Shown in pieces: positions 25,440-37,655 of a stretch of 64,000 nt of DNA (the first letter of the stretch is position 1; every line of letters starts with the position of its first letter). Source of the stretch: Megaleporinus macrocephalus (lineage: Eukaryota; Chordata; Actinopteri; Characiformes; Anostomidae); NCBI GenBank assembly GCA_021613375.1, contig CM038702.1:27449349-27513348 (forward strand), given 5' to 3'. The notes beneath the pieces are model-generated. The model was not told the origin of the DNA and made no database searches. It saw nothing but the letters and a program-made list of their open reading frames with translations. The position numbers and the translations under genes are program-made.

Positions 25440-25600
25440 CAAATGTTTATAAAAAGCCAACATAGACCAGTCTAGCTGGTCACCAACAATACCAGCAGAT
25501 ATATTGCAAATATTGGAGAGTGTCATAGTGGTCAACCAACATGATCATACCGAGCGACCAGCTAAACTAGGACCAGACCAACATTAACCGGCATACAGTC
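25440..25600. repeat. degenerate minisatellite of ACCAGC..AGACCAG units
   Basis: The words AGACCAGTCTAGCTGG, ATACCAGCAG, GACCAGCTAAACTAGG and GACCAGACCAACATTAACC recur at about 20-30 bp intervals with strong drift. Confidence 0.55.
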
Positions 25601-25749
25601 AGAGCTTAGATCAGACTGGAATTGATGATAGTTATACAGCAGCCGCTGCCACAAACGCAGGTTGCCTGCAGCAGGTTAACTAACTGGCATAGCTGACATA
25701 TGTGTGCACGGGGTTGGAGAGCAGGGTTTGGTGTGGTGGGAGTGGGGAG

Positions 25750-26270
25750 GGAAAAACATCCACACAGTGGATGAACAGTACTTGAAGCTTTCATCTTTTA
25801 GAAAGAGAGAGAACATTAAGATATTCTCTTGCTTCAGATCTAAAAACATTGGTGTTTCTGTCCATCCTTCCACTGTGAGAAGACAACTGAACTCTATGGG
25901 TGAGAAAGGATGTGCAGCTGTTAAAAAAGCAGCTCCTAAACAAAGAAAAAGAAGAACATTTTGACCCAAACACCAAAAACTGCACCTCTGTGATGTAAAC
26001 GGCTGTGAGTTTATGGACTGATGAGTCTAAAGTTGTAATTGGGACTACTTGGATTATCAAAAGCAAAGAACATGAGCATGAGCCAATTTCTACGACTGAA
26101 GTGTGTGGAAAAGTATTCCCTACAGATTTCTCTGGAGAACTGGAAATCATGAGAAGACATTTAGAATTGGGCAAAAGTCACTACACTTTGATCAAAACAA
26201 TAACAATTTTCATCTGTTAAAAGAAATGACACAATGGGGCTGTGCTCAATATGACCAAGGACGTAAACTA
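25750..26270 (+). pseudogene. Tc1-like transposase N-terminal relic
   Basis: The frame at 25704-25964 includes SVHPSTVRRQLNSMG followed by AVKKAAPKQRKRR, matching the second helix-turn-helix and following linker of Tc1-like transposases. After a stop and a short gap, 26005-26060 gives SLWTDESKV, the first catalytic aspartate region. The remainder to 26270 is drifted. The stop between these parts and lack of inverted repeats make it a relic. Confidence 0.75.
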
Positions 26271-26514
26271 ACATACCCGTTTTTATATTAACTTCAAAGG
26301 GAAGTTAAATGCATCTGTTTGGGTCAGGAAGTCACACATTTACAATCATTCTGCTAGTACATAAAGGCAGCATAATATTTTTTCCGGAGAAGCCTTTGTT
26401 TTGACATCTATTGCTACCCTGGGTAAACCCAAAGGTTTGCTGAGTGTGTATAATCCTCATACACAAGCACACTTGTACCACCATGGCAAATATATCAAAT
26501 AAAGCTGGGAGCAG

Positions 26515-26579
<65 letters not shown>

Positions 26580-26594
26580 CAACAACAACAACAA
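26515..26594. repeat. compound microsatellite (CT)n(CA)n(CAA)n
   Basis: Three simple repeats run directly into one another without spacer. Confidence 0.95.
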
Positions 26595-27155
26595 GAACAA
26601 ACAAAACAGCAGCTCCATCCCACTTGTGCTTGCAAGGGCAAAACACATCTCACGTTGATGTGACATGATTTGTGACTGCTGACAAATTCAGCTCACTCCA
26701 AATCTGTACAGCGCTGAGGAGAGGTCTGACCTACGCCACTGTGTCCAAACCTGTTCCCCACAAACTACAGCAACCTGAGCAGCCAAATGCAAGAATCCAC
26801 AGGAATTCCAGGTTTCAAGTGGGCTTGATAACAGGCACTACACATTGTGGCCATCATTATTATCATGCAAATTCTGCCCATTACCTCTTACTCTCCAGAG
26901 AACCTGCTGCAAATTTCAATACACTCTGTTTTCTCGCTTAACCTTATGGGAACATACTGGAAAACCATGCAATAGTTTATGTACATGCCATATTTTGTAT
27001 ATTTGATTTTTGCTAAATTTTGTGGTAAAATGTGATATTGAAGTGTATTCTCTTTTTCACTTATATAAAATAAACTAAACATGTAATTTGACCAGGGATG
27101 GCCTTTGCATAAATATACTGTAACTGTAGATGCACAGCTGTAAATGCTGTAATAT
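26595..27155. other. non-coding sequence, no gene seen
   Basis: No exon or recognisable repeat. Confidence 0.45.
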
Positions 27156-27252
27156 ATATAGAATCTCACAAAAGTGAGTACACCCTCACATTGGTAAATA
27201 TTTAATTAAATTTTTTCATGATACAACACTGAAGATACAATACTTTGATACA
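27156..27252 (+). mobile_element. Tc1-like terminal inverted repeat region
   Basis: TAGAATCTCACAAAAGTGAG then TACACCCTCACATT, then the stretch down to ACAATGTAAAGTAGTCAGTG, is the end of a known fish Tc1-like family. The element is not continued beyond the minisatellite that starts here. Confidence 0.75.
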
Positions 27253-27900
27253 ATGTAAAGTAGTCAGTGTACAGCTTGTAGAACAGTGTAGAGTAGTCAG
27301 TGTACGGCTTGTAGAACAGTGTAAAGTAGTCAGTGTACGGCTTGTAGAACAGTGTAAAGTAGTCAGTGTACAGCTTGTAGAACAGTGTAAAATAGTCAGT
27401 GTACAGCTTGTAGAACAGTGTAAAGTAGTCAGTGTACGGCTTGTAGAACAGTGTAAAGTAGTCAGTGTACGGCTTGTAGAACAGTGTAAAGTAGTCAGTG
27501 TACGGCTTGTAGAACAGTGTAAAGTAGTCAGTGTACGGCTTGTAGAACAGTGTAAAGTAGTCAGTGTACGGCTTGTAGAAAAGTGTAGAGTAGTCAGTGT
27601 ACGGCTTGTAGAACAGTGTAAAGTAGTCAGTGTACGGCTTGTAGAACAGTGTAGAGTAGTCAGTGTACGGCTTGTAGAACAGTGTAAAGTAGTCAGTGTA
27701 CGGCTTGTAGAACAGTGTAAAGTAGTCAGTGTACGGCTTGTAGAACAGTGTAAAGTAGTCAGTGTACGGCTTGTAGAACAGTGTAGAGTAGTCAGTGTAC
27801 GGCTTGTAGAACAGTGTAAAGTAGTCAGTGTACGGCTTGTAGAACAGTGTAAAGTAGTCAGTGTACGGCTTGTATAACAGTGTAAAGAGGTCAGTGTACA
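27253..27900. repeat. 33-bp minisatellite, about 19.5 units
   Basis: A 33-bp unit (GTGTAAAGTAGTCAGTGTAC plus GGCTTGTAGAACA) is repeated head to tail about 19.5 times with only a few point variants: CAGC or CGGC, TAAAG or TAGAG. The first five units are the most variable. The last unit carries GTATAACA in place of GTAGAACA and then breaks down. The unit length is divisible by three and lacks stops in several frames, which creates spurious 210- and 231-residue ORFs of 11-residue repeats on both strands. Confidence 0.95.
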
Positions 27901-29335
27901 TTGTTTACATTGTTTTCAAAAGCAGAGAAATATTTAATCACTAATAGAAGAACATAATTTGTATCACTTATGAATATGAAATGTTGATTTTAGTAATGAT
28001 TGTTTTAACTTCAAGGCTTTATGTGTATAATAGTCATTGCCCTTGTTTGTATGCAGCTGATCTGTGAACCCCTCAGTTTGGTTTGTTGCAGCTGTGTGCT
28101 TTCTCCATTCTGTGATTCTGTGGAATGGTATACAGTAGAAATGATCAAAGCTGCTTTCAAAGAGGCTTTATTTACTGTAATGGAAAATCACACTGCAGTG
28201 CAACACCATAAGAACAAAGGTTATTCCCTGTGTTCAAACTGATGTGTGTTTCACTTAACAATCTCTCTATACTACTCTATTCAGTGCATGTGATCCACAG
28301 TGATTCTGACAGATTGCAATACACTACAGGAAATGTAGCGGGTGACAAGGCCTATAATGTTCACATGATCCACACTGAGCTGAACATTATATAATGTGTC
28401 TTATTTTGTCTCTATTGGCCTTTGTAGTGCTAATATTGCTGAAAGTTAAATATATGTAAATATATTGTCTCTGTCCAAAGAAAAACAAGTGAAAAACAAT
28501 TTGTTTCTCTACACTATTTAAACAAGACAGCTGCCGTGTACACTACGTGACAATTACATAATAACTGGACCGACAGAAACTCTCCAGTAGCATGGAAAAA
28601 TTTCTGGTTCCATTGAATTACACTGAAATCATAGACTCTTCTGTAAAGTTGTTATTTTGGTCATGTTTTTTTTAAACACTGATATACAAATATGCAAACA
28701 AACCTCAAATCCCCAACATCCTCTTATGAGCTCTTTCATGAAATCAAGGCATTCTAATGGGTCACATTATCCCACAAAAGTACATTTTTTAATCAAAATA
28801 TTCAAGCCAGTCTTTAATTACATCATTTATCCGTATATCATTAATACAATGCACAGAAAGCCTTAACACTTTAGCTGCTATTAAGTCTAGCATTGTAGCT
28901 GTGTAGTCCAACACTGACTAAATGGTCAATGTAGTATTTTGTAAAATGTTTTCAATTAAAGCTGAAAGTCTTAATTTCAATCACACTTGCATTTATTATC
29001 CATTGTGGCGGTGTACAGTCGTTTCACTGTTCAACTGCATATTCCACAAAGACTGTATTATAGACAGAGGTGGGTAGTTCTGGTCCCCAAAATAAAATCC
29101 TCCACAGAACATTCATCTAGCTTCAGAACTTCTCTAATCTATTTTACTTTTTGGACCTGAACTGTCCTCCTTTGATTATAGACAACATGACTTTATTATA
29201 AACATTCCAATAGTATAGAAAACATATGGCACTGCATCCATACACTTTAGTTTCAATCATAAAAAAGTTTTTATTATTTGTTATTTATGTAGGTATTAAA
29301 GTGATTTAAGAGGCAGGTCAGATGTGTGCTGCAGC
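27901..29335. other. non-coding; includes two dispersed-repeat scraps
   Basis: No exon seen. Bases 28285-28380 resemble the repeat at 15415-15600 (TGATCCACAGTGATTCTGAC). Bases 28550-28670 resemble the repeat at 62790-63025 (TTTCTGGTTCCATTGAATTA and a TCTGTAAAGTTG word downstream). Confidence 0.5.
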
Positions 29336-29538
29336 CACGCACACACACACACACATGCACGCACGCACGCACGCACACACACTCCACTCTGTCCATTTGT
29401 TTTCAGTGTAAGTTAACGAGGGACCTCCCAGTGGGGGATGTGTCTAAAACAGGAGAAGTAATGAACCCCAATTCCTCAACATATTAGCAGCAAACACCAC
29501 AAAAGATATATCACACACACACACACACACACACACAC
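29336..29538. repeat. (CA)n and (CGCA)n microsatellites
   Basis: CACACACA with an inner GCACGCACGCACGCAC stretch at 29336-29383, and a second (CA)n at about 29513-29538. Confidence 0.9.
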
Positions 29539-29627
29539 CAAGTCTCACTTTCCGAGGAGAAACTTATCATGTCTACCTCATTAGCCAGAACCAGGTCAGG
29601 GTAAAAGAACACACACCTTTTCACACC

Positions 29628-29630
<3 letters not shown>

Positions 29631-29690
<60 letters not shown>

Positions 29691-29743
29691 AAGAGAGAGA
29701 GAGAAGAGAAGAGAAGAGAAGAGAAGAGAAGAGAAGAGAAGAG

Positions 29744-29785
<42 letters not shown>
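29631..29785. repeat. (GA)n / (GAGAA)n microsatellite
   Basis: (GA)n at both ends, with a central block of pentanucleotide GAGAA repeats. A pentamer array has apparently arisen within a dinucleotide array. Confidence 0.95.
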
Positions 29786-29788
<3 letters not shown>

Positions 29789-31438
29789 AGAAGGTAGAGC
29801 AAGAAGAATTTTGCAGGAGGTGCAAAGAAAAAAGCTTTACATCCACAAACTCAGAAGGAACAAAAAACAAAACAAAACATAAAACATGAACAGACCAAAA
29901 ATATAAAACTTAAGTAAGAAGAAATCACATTTTTCCAATAGGTTTATTCAGCAAGTAAAAATGTATTGTGTACCACACAATGCAGAAGTGTATTATCTGT
30001 AGAGGACGTGTTAACTTATTGTGTTCTTCGAAAACAGTTTTTACATATGACTCTAACGTTACATCGCAATAATGCATGAATCTGTATTTAAAATTCAAAT
30101 ACATGCAAATTTTACAAAAAAATAAATGGGAAATTCTAATGTGATTTCTGATCCCCTCTGACAGCCTTTACGTAACACATTACCAACCAAGTCTGCTTGC
30201 AACGGAAGCTATGAAAGACCACATGTGTGGACGGATCATGGAGAGGTGAAGTTTGTGACTTTACTTCAAAATTTAATGAGCAGGTCTCACTCAAACACCA
30301 ACCAGCAGAGAAAACACATCCACCTTCATATCCACTCAACCTGCAAGAATCTAATTTCAGCAAGAATTCTTACTTCACCTCGAAAAGCATCTCCTTCCAT
30401 TTACACAGAGTGTCTGACATGAAAGGCTGTGCGTAAATGCGTGTGTCTCTGAGAGGGAGTGTGTGTTTATCCTCCAGAGGGAGCCGCTTAGAACAGCGGG
30501 CTGGGAAAGATGATGAGATAAAAGAGAGCAGGGCAACAGGAGGGATGGCACCCCCTAACAGTTGGCACTATAAATAGCCAACAGGACGTCCAACACATCA
30601 AACTGAATCTGAACTCAACAGTCAAACACAAAAGATTCCACCCACACATGCTGCTAATCACATATCAGCTTAGAGCATTTAACACCAGAGGTTAAACAGG
30701 GCCAGCACAATCTGGAACAGCATTCCAGCAGGTCTGTAATTTGGAAGTAGATCTGGGTGAATAAATCATTAACATTAAATACTGAAATCAATAATGTACA
30801 TTTGGGGCATTTTCACTACAAAGATGACGCTGTTCTGTTCCTTAATCTGGCATTAGCAGCAAAAGTTTCAACTTTATACATGTGCTAATTCAGTACACCA
30901 GGTGGCACTGACAGGACAGGAGAAGTCTAGCCATTCACGTACAACAGCACAAACAAACAGAGAGATAGGGTTATCTGTGTTATGGTTCATGGAATGTAAA
31001 AAAAAACTGTGTTAAATTGAAATAAACAGTCAGTTGACTTGGTATATGCATGGTGTAGATGAGGGGATTCAACTGGCTGACTCAATTTCCCCAAATTAGC
31101 TCATAAAAAATGTTGTAGCCTTTAGTCTTACGATTAGAATAAACACAAAGAAAAAACTTCCAGCTTATGTCACATAGAAAAGTATTAGGCTGGTAAAGAA
31201 GCTCATTCAAATTCACGAAGCCTTGCTTCGTCAGATATCTATTTAATTCTCCTTCTAACTAGTCAATTAGCAAAATGTTGTATGTATGATGCAAGTTGTG
31301 CAGCTGTTTTGCATCTGCATATAAAAGGAACCAAATCAACCTTGAATCCAGACAACAGAACAGGTATTATTGTCTATTATTGGAATTTGTTACTGCATTT
31401 CTGTGATACTGGAGGTGCTTTGAAGTTGACAAATTATA
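29786..31438. other. non-coding sequence, no gene seen
   Basis: Bases 30540-30600 contain a CTATAAATAGCC word that could be a TATA element, but there is no downstream exon to support a promoter call. Confidence 0.45.
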
Positions 31439-31859
31439 GACAATAATTATCCATCCATCCATCATCTTCTGCTTTATCCCGCTAGTCAGGGTCACAGGGG
31501 GGCTGGAGCCAATCCCAGCGACATTGAGCAAAGGTGGGGTACAGGTTGCCAGTCAATCACATGGCCACACCTATGGGCAGTTTAGAGTGAGGATCAACCT
31601 AACATGCATGTGTTTGGACTGTGGGAGGAAATTGGAGTACCCAGAGGAAACCCACTCAAGCACGGGGAGAACATACACACTCCACACAGAACAGCCCGGA
31701 CCGGGAATCCAAACCAGGATCATTTTGCTATGAGGAGACAGTGCTGACCACTACACCACTGTGCTAACCACTACACCACTGTGCTAACCACTACACCACT
31801 ATGCTGACCGCTACACCACCCTGCCGACCACTACACCACCGTGCCGCCTGGACAATATT
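31439..31859 (+). mobile_element. ATCC-headed fish dispersed repeat with target duplications
   Basis: It begins (ATCC)3 and continues TTCTGCTTTATCCCGCTAGT, GGTCACAGGGGGGCTGGAGC, GGACTGTGGGAGGAAATTGG, AGTACCCAGAGGAAACCCAC and CACGGGGAGAACATACACAC, ending GTGCCGCC. This motif order is common in fish genomes and usually tied to non-LTR retrotransposon 3' ends. GACAATAAT at 31439 and GACAATATT at 31851 match 8 of 9 bases and look like target-site duplications. Confidence 0.8.
31741..31840 (+). repeat. 20-bp tandem repeat, 5 units, inside the dispersed repeat
   Basis: GTGCTAACCACTACACCACT-type units occur five times with exact 20-bp spacing and a few substitutions, near the repeat's 3' end where a single unit is usual. 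Confidence 0.95.
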
Positions 31860-32840
31860 TATATAAAGAATTTTTATTTAGCGCAATAAACACTGCATAT
31901 TTGTACGGGATTAAAATCATGGATCCCACCTGTAACCGCTCATATTACAGTACCTCCCCAACGATTCCAGCTCAACTGGGCTAACCTAACAAGCCATAGT
32001 AGACACATAAGCCAACATTTGCAAACTTCAGTAAAAGATCCATCACCTTTCATATTACACAATAACCCCAGAGTAATTAGAAAAGAAGAGAAACAGCATT
32101 TCTCTAGTCAAAACAAACACAGTGTCTTACCTTTTTCTGGTCCTCCAGCTTTTGACTTGTGGACTTCTTCTGAACTTTGCCACTTTCTGGTTGTACCTCC
32201 ATCCCTGGTGAGAATGGTAATAAATCCAAGATCCAAGAAAAATATTTTCCAAGAGAACTAGATGCTCGCTTGTGCTACATGGACAAAAAGGGGGCTGATT
32301 CTTGAGTCACATCTTTTTTGGACTTTTGGTGGACATGGAGGTTTAAGATTAAAAACATTTGTTCAGGTTAGCATATGCTTAGTTTACTGGGTCTTTTAAA
32401 CTTTATATTCTCTATTTTCTAAAAAATTGTTTTGTTTTTTGTTAATTATTTATTATACTTTTTATAGACATAAAGCACTTTGAGATTCTGTAACCAAATT
32501 AAAAATATTATGTAAATAAATATTAGTGTTTTTTATTATTATTATATTTATTATTATTATTATTATTATTGTTGATGTAAAGTTTAAAGTAGTCACATCA
32601 GCAGGACAGAAAAACCAGCATAATCTTCATTCAATAAAATATCCATTTGGAAGTATTTGTCCAGGCAGTAAATCCCCTCCTGTCCACACCGCTGGTCCAG
32701 CAGGTTCACGTTTCACACCTGCAAGACAGAAATGTGATTCATAAAGCCACTGTTGATAAAAATGAAAAATCTGCAGTAACTTCATAGGGGAAGGGGAAAC
32801 TTTGTCAACCTCTTTAGAATCTTTTGCATTCCAAATTACA
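31860..32840. other. non-coding sequence, no gene seen
   Basis: AT-rich, with an (ATT)n run at about 32530-32570. No gene recognised. Confidence 0.45.
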
Positions 32841-32845
32841 CCTGA

Positions 32846-32925
32846 AGCTTAGGGACCAGCCTTGCAATCAGAATGTCACTGGTTTGATTCCCTGAACCGA
32901 CGGGACATGACTTCCTATGTAAAAT
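32846..32925 (+). mobile_element. tRNA-derived SINE fragment
   Basis: GCTTAGGGACCAGCCTTGCA ... GGTTTGATTCC ... CCGACGGGACATGACT matches the promoter part of a fish tRNA-type SINE. GGTTTGATTCC at 32881-32891 is one base from the RNA polymerase III B-box consensus. The A box and tail are not visible. Confidence 0.6.
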
Positions 32926-33234
32926 TTAAACTGAATAGTATTCTAACATACATTTCCTGTAGTACACAAAATTTTGTAAACTTTTATCAATAAATTATTC
33001 CAAATTCTAGGGGAAAAACTGAACACATTTACATGAGCTTCTTTAAGCTTTACCCAGTTTCTGACTATTGCCTGTTCTTTGTTCCTTTACTCATGATTTT
33101 CACTAATTTCAATCTATTTTCAATCTATTACTTTTATTCTGACCTTTTACTTTAATTAAGTTTTATTTAGATTAAAATTCTCTGTAAAGGAACTTTAGAT
33201 ACTCAGTGTATGACAATGTTCTGTTTATGTTGAC

Positions 33235-33525
33235 AGCACTCAGCCAACAAAGATCACTCTAAGAGCAAAATGTGTAATAGTACGGAGTCCACCATCAGGA
33301 GAATACCGAACAACAAAACTATAAAGGATACTGCTGTCTGTCTGCAGAAGGACACATGGACAAGCCAGAAGTTTTGTGGACAGATATTTTAGAGACCAAC
33401 ATGGTTTGGTTTAAATGGGAGGACTATCTGGAGAAGGGAAAACACTGCTTTGCGACAGTTCATGTCACAAAATCAAAAATAACTTCTGTACAGAGGAATT
33501 GTCCAGAATTCTTCATAGCTGATGT
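33235..33525 (+). pseudogene. Tc1-like transposase relic
   Basis: AGTCCACCATCAGGAGAATA marks the end of the second DNA-binding helix region of a fish Tc1-like family. CACATGGACAAGCCAGAAGT then TTTGTGGACAGAT corresponds to the HLDKPE...LWTD stretch leading to the first catalytic aspartate. TGGAGAAGGGAAAACACTGC follows it. Small deletions break the frame, and the catalytic core beyond about 33450 is lost, apart from ACAGAGGAATTGTCCAG, which resembles a C-terminal piece of the same family. Confidence 0.75.
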
Positions 33526-34790
33526 CCAGGTACTGCTGCATTTCATAAACAAAAAAAAAAAAAACAGCCCCTCGTGCAATGCCACAAAAGGACCACCTTT
33601 GATTCCCTTACAAATACTTACAATGGACCCTTTTAGAGAACTCGTGTAAATGTGTGAGTGCAAAGAAGTGTGTTGTGGTTGTAAAAGAAGAACTCTTAAA
33701 CTGTTACAGAGTTTTTACAGTATGACATTTACATTTAAAAGCTTCCTTACATTCACAAATATCTTTTTATACATAGTTCTTCAAAGAACCAGTAGCATTT
33801 CTTCTATGGCATCTCTCACAGAGCCCCTTTGTCCAATGGGAAGGGCAGCTAATGTCCTTGTGTAAAAAGAAAAAGAAAATTCTGAGTTTTCTCATGACAG
33901 CACTGATAAACAGCGAAAAGCTACAGACAAGAGCACCTTTGTAGTCGTAGCATCACAATTACGCAATTGTGAACCGAATGCATTGAAACTCTCTCTAGGA
34001 AATCAAACCACCACCACCCCCCAGGTGTAATACGCTCCATATGAGCGCTGCATCTACATATCAAAGCCAGCCTCTACTGCTGGTGTTCTCCTCTGTAGAT
34101 GAATAAACATGCACTTTGGAGCAATTGGTTCCCCAAAAACAAAATTGACTGAACAGGAAGATTGAGTCATATCTGAAGCTGGTATAAGGCATTCTGGGTA
34201 CAGTCCAAGCTTAGAACTATAAGATCAGGATCGATGGTCGGCACCCGCTGGCAGACTTCAGCTGGCATCTGACTTAGAAAAACATCAAGAGGAGATATCT
34301 ATTAAACACAAAGCTGTACGATCTTAAAGCAGGCACCTTGCGGGGGTTAGTGTGATGCCCTTGGGCTGACAAAACAACATGCATAGCAAGCAATTTATTA
34401 GCTTTACGTTTTAACTGCCAGTCTATGTGAATAATGTACTTTTAAATACTGCCTTGCCATTACATGTATATATTTCAGCCTGCTGTTTTTCCAAATTCCG
34501 TTAGATGACTTTCTGCTACACTTCATTTCTATGAGAATTAAATTACATATTAACATATTATAATGCGTTCATAAGGCATCATACATATGGGTATATATAT
34601 ATTTATAAATAATGCATTACATTTTATATTCATGTTTATTATGCATTAGAAATTGTTGGCCTTCTAAGTAGTGTTTATGTTATATTGTCCCAAAGAAACT
34701 CACAGCTTGTAGAGAACATTATGACTTACAAACCTGCCTCTTCATAAACATAATCATATAATTGACATAATGTGTATAGATTTTTATAAA
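33526..34790. other. non-coding sequence, no gene seen
   Basis: A 14-base A run lies at about 33550. No exon or repeat family recognised. Confidence 0.45.
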
Positions 34791-34851
34791 TATAATATAA
34801 TATAATATAATATAATATAATATAATATAATATAATATAATATAATATAAT
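34791..34851. repeat. (TAATA)n pentanucleotide microsatellite
   Basis: Twelve perfect tandem copies of the pentamer TATAA/TAATA. Confidence 0.95.
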
Positions 34852-37394
34852 GAATAGGATGAATAAGCGACATGAAGTAGATGTAGGTTGAACGAAACCA
34901 TGTTTGGGGGAGCTTGAAAATGAATTGGACTCTATGGGGAAAAAAGAGGGGTGGGTCCAACCAACACTGCTGTCATGGTGGGGTGTCTACCCCGAGTCAA
35001 TGTATGCGAAACATAACTTGTAAGCTGTATTTGTCAGCTCTGTCTATGAATTGAGACATATTTATCCAAATGATTTTTCAAAACTAAACTTAATTTACCT
35101 GAGATTAGAAAAGTAACTTAAAGGAACAAGAAACTGTGCCCCAAATTTGTACAGACCTATCCACAAAGAGCTGGTGTTGCTGCACGTTTTATTTCTTAAC
35201 TGTAAATAATAAAAACCTGCAGCTAGACCGGCACACTGTGACATACACTGGACCCCTCCATCCAAAAAACAGTTGATCAGTCAGGACATATTTGAAGTTT
35301 GCTTATTTAGTGTTGCGCTGGAGGATAATGTAGCCTGGGTACAACAGAAACAACTGGTATGTCAATCTCAACTTCCACTGGATTTTCTATGTATCAGACA
35401 GGAACATCATAAACTTTCCACAGTTTGTATCCTAATCAAAGTACTGATGGAACTTGTGGAGTAATTGACCAGCTGTCAGCACATGAGCAGAATTAGGCCA
35501 ATCAAAGGCAAGCAGCCCTCCAGGCTGTGTGATCTATATGTGATGGATTCAAAATGACCCCTCCCTCCCTAACACAAACAACATGGTTGCACCCAATCAG
35601 TGCTAGTGATCACAGTTTCCACCCACAATGCTTATCAAACTTCAGCTTCTGCTTTTCAAAGTGATCTAGAGTTTGTATGTGAAATACGTAAATCATGCAG
35701 ATCGACTCTTACAGTCCAGTTGTCCTTAATCCAGATAAAGTACAATTATTACCTGGGCTGGTTAATACACATCCATCTATAGTACAACCACACCACGGAC
35801 ATATGGAGCATTATACCTGTTTTTAAGGTTATGCTACACTTAAATTTACTGACTAAAAGAGTAAAAGATAAAAAAAATGGTGTGAAAAGAGAAGGAAGAT
35901 AAAGTAAGTCATTTGATTTGAAGACAATTCAGCAACTTTTATTCTACCAGCAAATTTATCATGTGTCCTCACTAAAAGCAAAGTTACTCCTCTGCTGATG
36001 ATGCAGGCTTTCCTTTCAGCATCTTTGTAAAAAAGAGCTCATGTCTTAGAAGAGAAGTCTGATCCATCTCAGGAACCCCTGGCTACACAGTAAAACTCCA
36101 TATACCTTGGATATGTGTGCAAGCATGTGTGCTGTTACTTGATACAGTCCTTAAATGTGTTATAGAAAATTAGTCTAAAGTGCTAACAGGACTTGCTAGA
36201 GACAAAAAACTCAAGGGAATCAAAATAAGTGCAGCTAGCCACATGCAAAACACACATTGCATCATTCCACCAGGCTCCAGGCTCATGCATAATTCAGCAG
36301 CGCTAATTTCCCTCTTCTCCTCTCCAATATCCCTGAAAGAAACAGCTCACACATGGGAAACAGCATGACACACTTTTCCTTCTTAATCTACATGATACTG
36401 GCACGCACAGTGATGTAATTAGGCTTTATGACTGTCCGCCTTATTCTCCTGCCCAGCATCAATTTCGTTTTAATCGGCTGTGCTTTAACCATGACAGTTA
36501 GCAACACTGACATGAAACTACAGCATGCTTTTGTTAAAGTGCAGCTATTCTTCTTTTTGCTATGTGTGTCTGAGGTCTACATTTTTGTGGGTTTATGCAC
36601 CAAATAATTGTTTTTTATGACAATGTATCAACCTCTTTTAATTGAAACACTGTTCATAACATCAGAGTGAATGGTGGCTAAACTGCTGTAGACTGATCAG
36701 AATATGTAAATCTAAAAATGTAAATGTAAAAATTGTAAGAAATCTAAATATGCTTTTGTGCTCCCATAAAAAAAAAGATTTTAAAACCGTAGCAATATTT
36801 ATGTACTACATCAAACTCTGGAATTTACACACAGTGTAAACAGCAGTTGCTGGATTTAATTGACGTAGAAATATACATGTTTTTCATTCGTTTTATATAT
36901 ATATATATAATCACAGATTACAATTAATTAAGTAATTACATTTTAATGACATAGAAAAATGAAAATAATAACTACCAGGCTACAGACTACAGGTCTTGAG
37001 GGTTCTAGAAAAAAAATAAACTGTCCATCAGCACTCATGCTAAGTGTCCTGTCAGTTCTGGCTGTTGACATGACACACAGGAAAAGCTGAAAGCACACAA
37101 CATGACAGGAAAAATATAGAGGCATGCTGTCAAAGTATAGCAGAGGAAAAGTGCTGTAAGTGGCAGGGATACTGTTGCACAATCTGAGAGGAGTCATGTC
37201 TGGGTGACAGATAAATTACTAGTGGGGAAAAAATGACCTGTGGTTTTCTGAGGAAGGCTTTTAGCTTTGTATTCAGCTTCAATGCTGGTTTACGCTGCAT
37301 TTACAATACAGCCAAGCAAATGCTTACCTGGCCATTCCCTAAAATACAAGTAAGCTTACCTATCCAGACAGATTCCGTGCTCTGATGATGTGCT
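34852..37394. other. non-coding, comparatively repeat-poor sequence
   Basis: No exon or mobile element recognised. Bases 36290-36500 contain homeodomain-type words (ATGCATAAT, GCTAATTTCC, TTTTAATCGG) in non-repetitive sequence. This is compatible with, but not proof of, a conserved non-coding element. Confidence 0.4.
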
Positions 37395-37655
37395 AACTTC
37401 TACTCCAGCTTCCATCAACTAATACAGGCTAATATAGCAAACAAGTAATGAAACCATAGAACCTACTAATTACACTGCAGCACTGGTGCTACTAATATAG
37501 CTAATGATTATACCCCACCAATTACTATCAAAACATAGGGCCAGGCTGATACAGCTAACAGCTTCCACCCACAAATTAACACTGTAGCTCTGGACTGGAC
37601 GAGACTAATTTAGCCAACAATGGTACAACACTAAACAGCACCGTAGCATTAGCGC
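37395..37655. repeat. degenerate ~60-bp tandem repeat
   Basis: CTAATATAGC(A/T)AA, GATACAGCTAAC and AATTTAGCCAAC recur at 54-63 bp spacing. Each is accompanied by AATTA(A)CACTG(C/T)AGC words. About four drifted units are visible. Confidence 0.65.

Noticed and set aside
27253..27900. CRISPR-like regular repeats
   Set aside because: Units are directly adjacent without spacers, and the sequence is from an animal genome.
27206..27901. 231-residue minus-strand and 210-residue plus-strand ORFs with 11-residue repeats, possible repeat protein
   Set aside because: They arise from a 33-bp tandem repeat whose length is divisible by three. Both strands are open at once, there is no promoter or exon context, and the array starts in a transposon end.
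30565..30580. CTATAAATAGCC as a promoter
   Set aside because: No transcription unit or exon follows, and TATA-like words are common in this AT-rich sequence.
32846..32925. Genuine tRNA gene
   Set aside because: Only a B-box-like half is present; no cloverleaf with acceptor pairing can be formed. It matches a SINE phrase instead.
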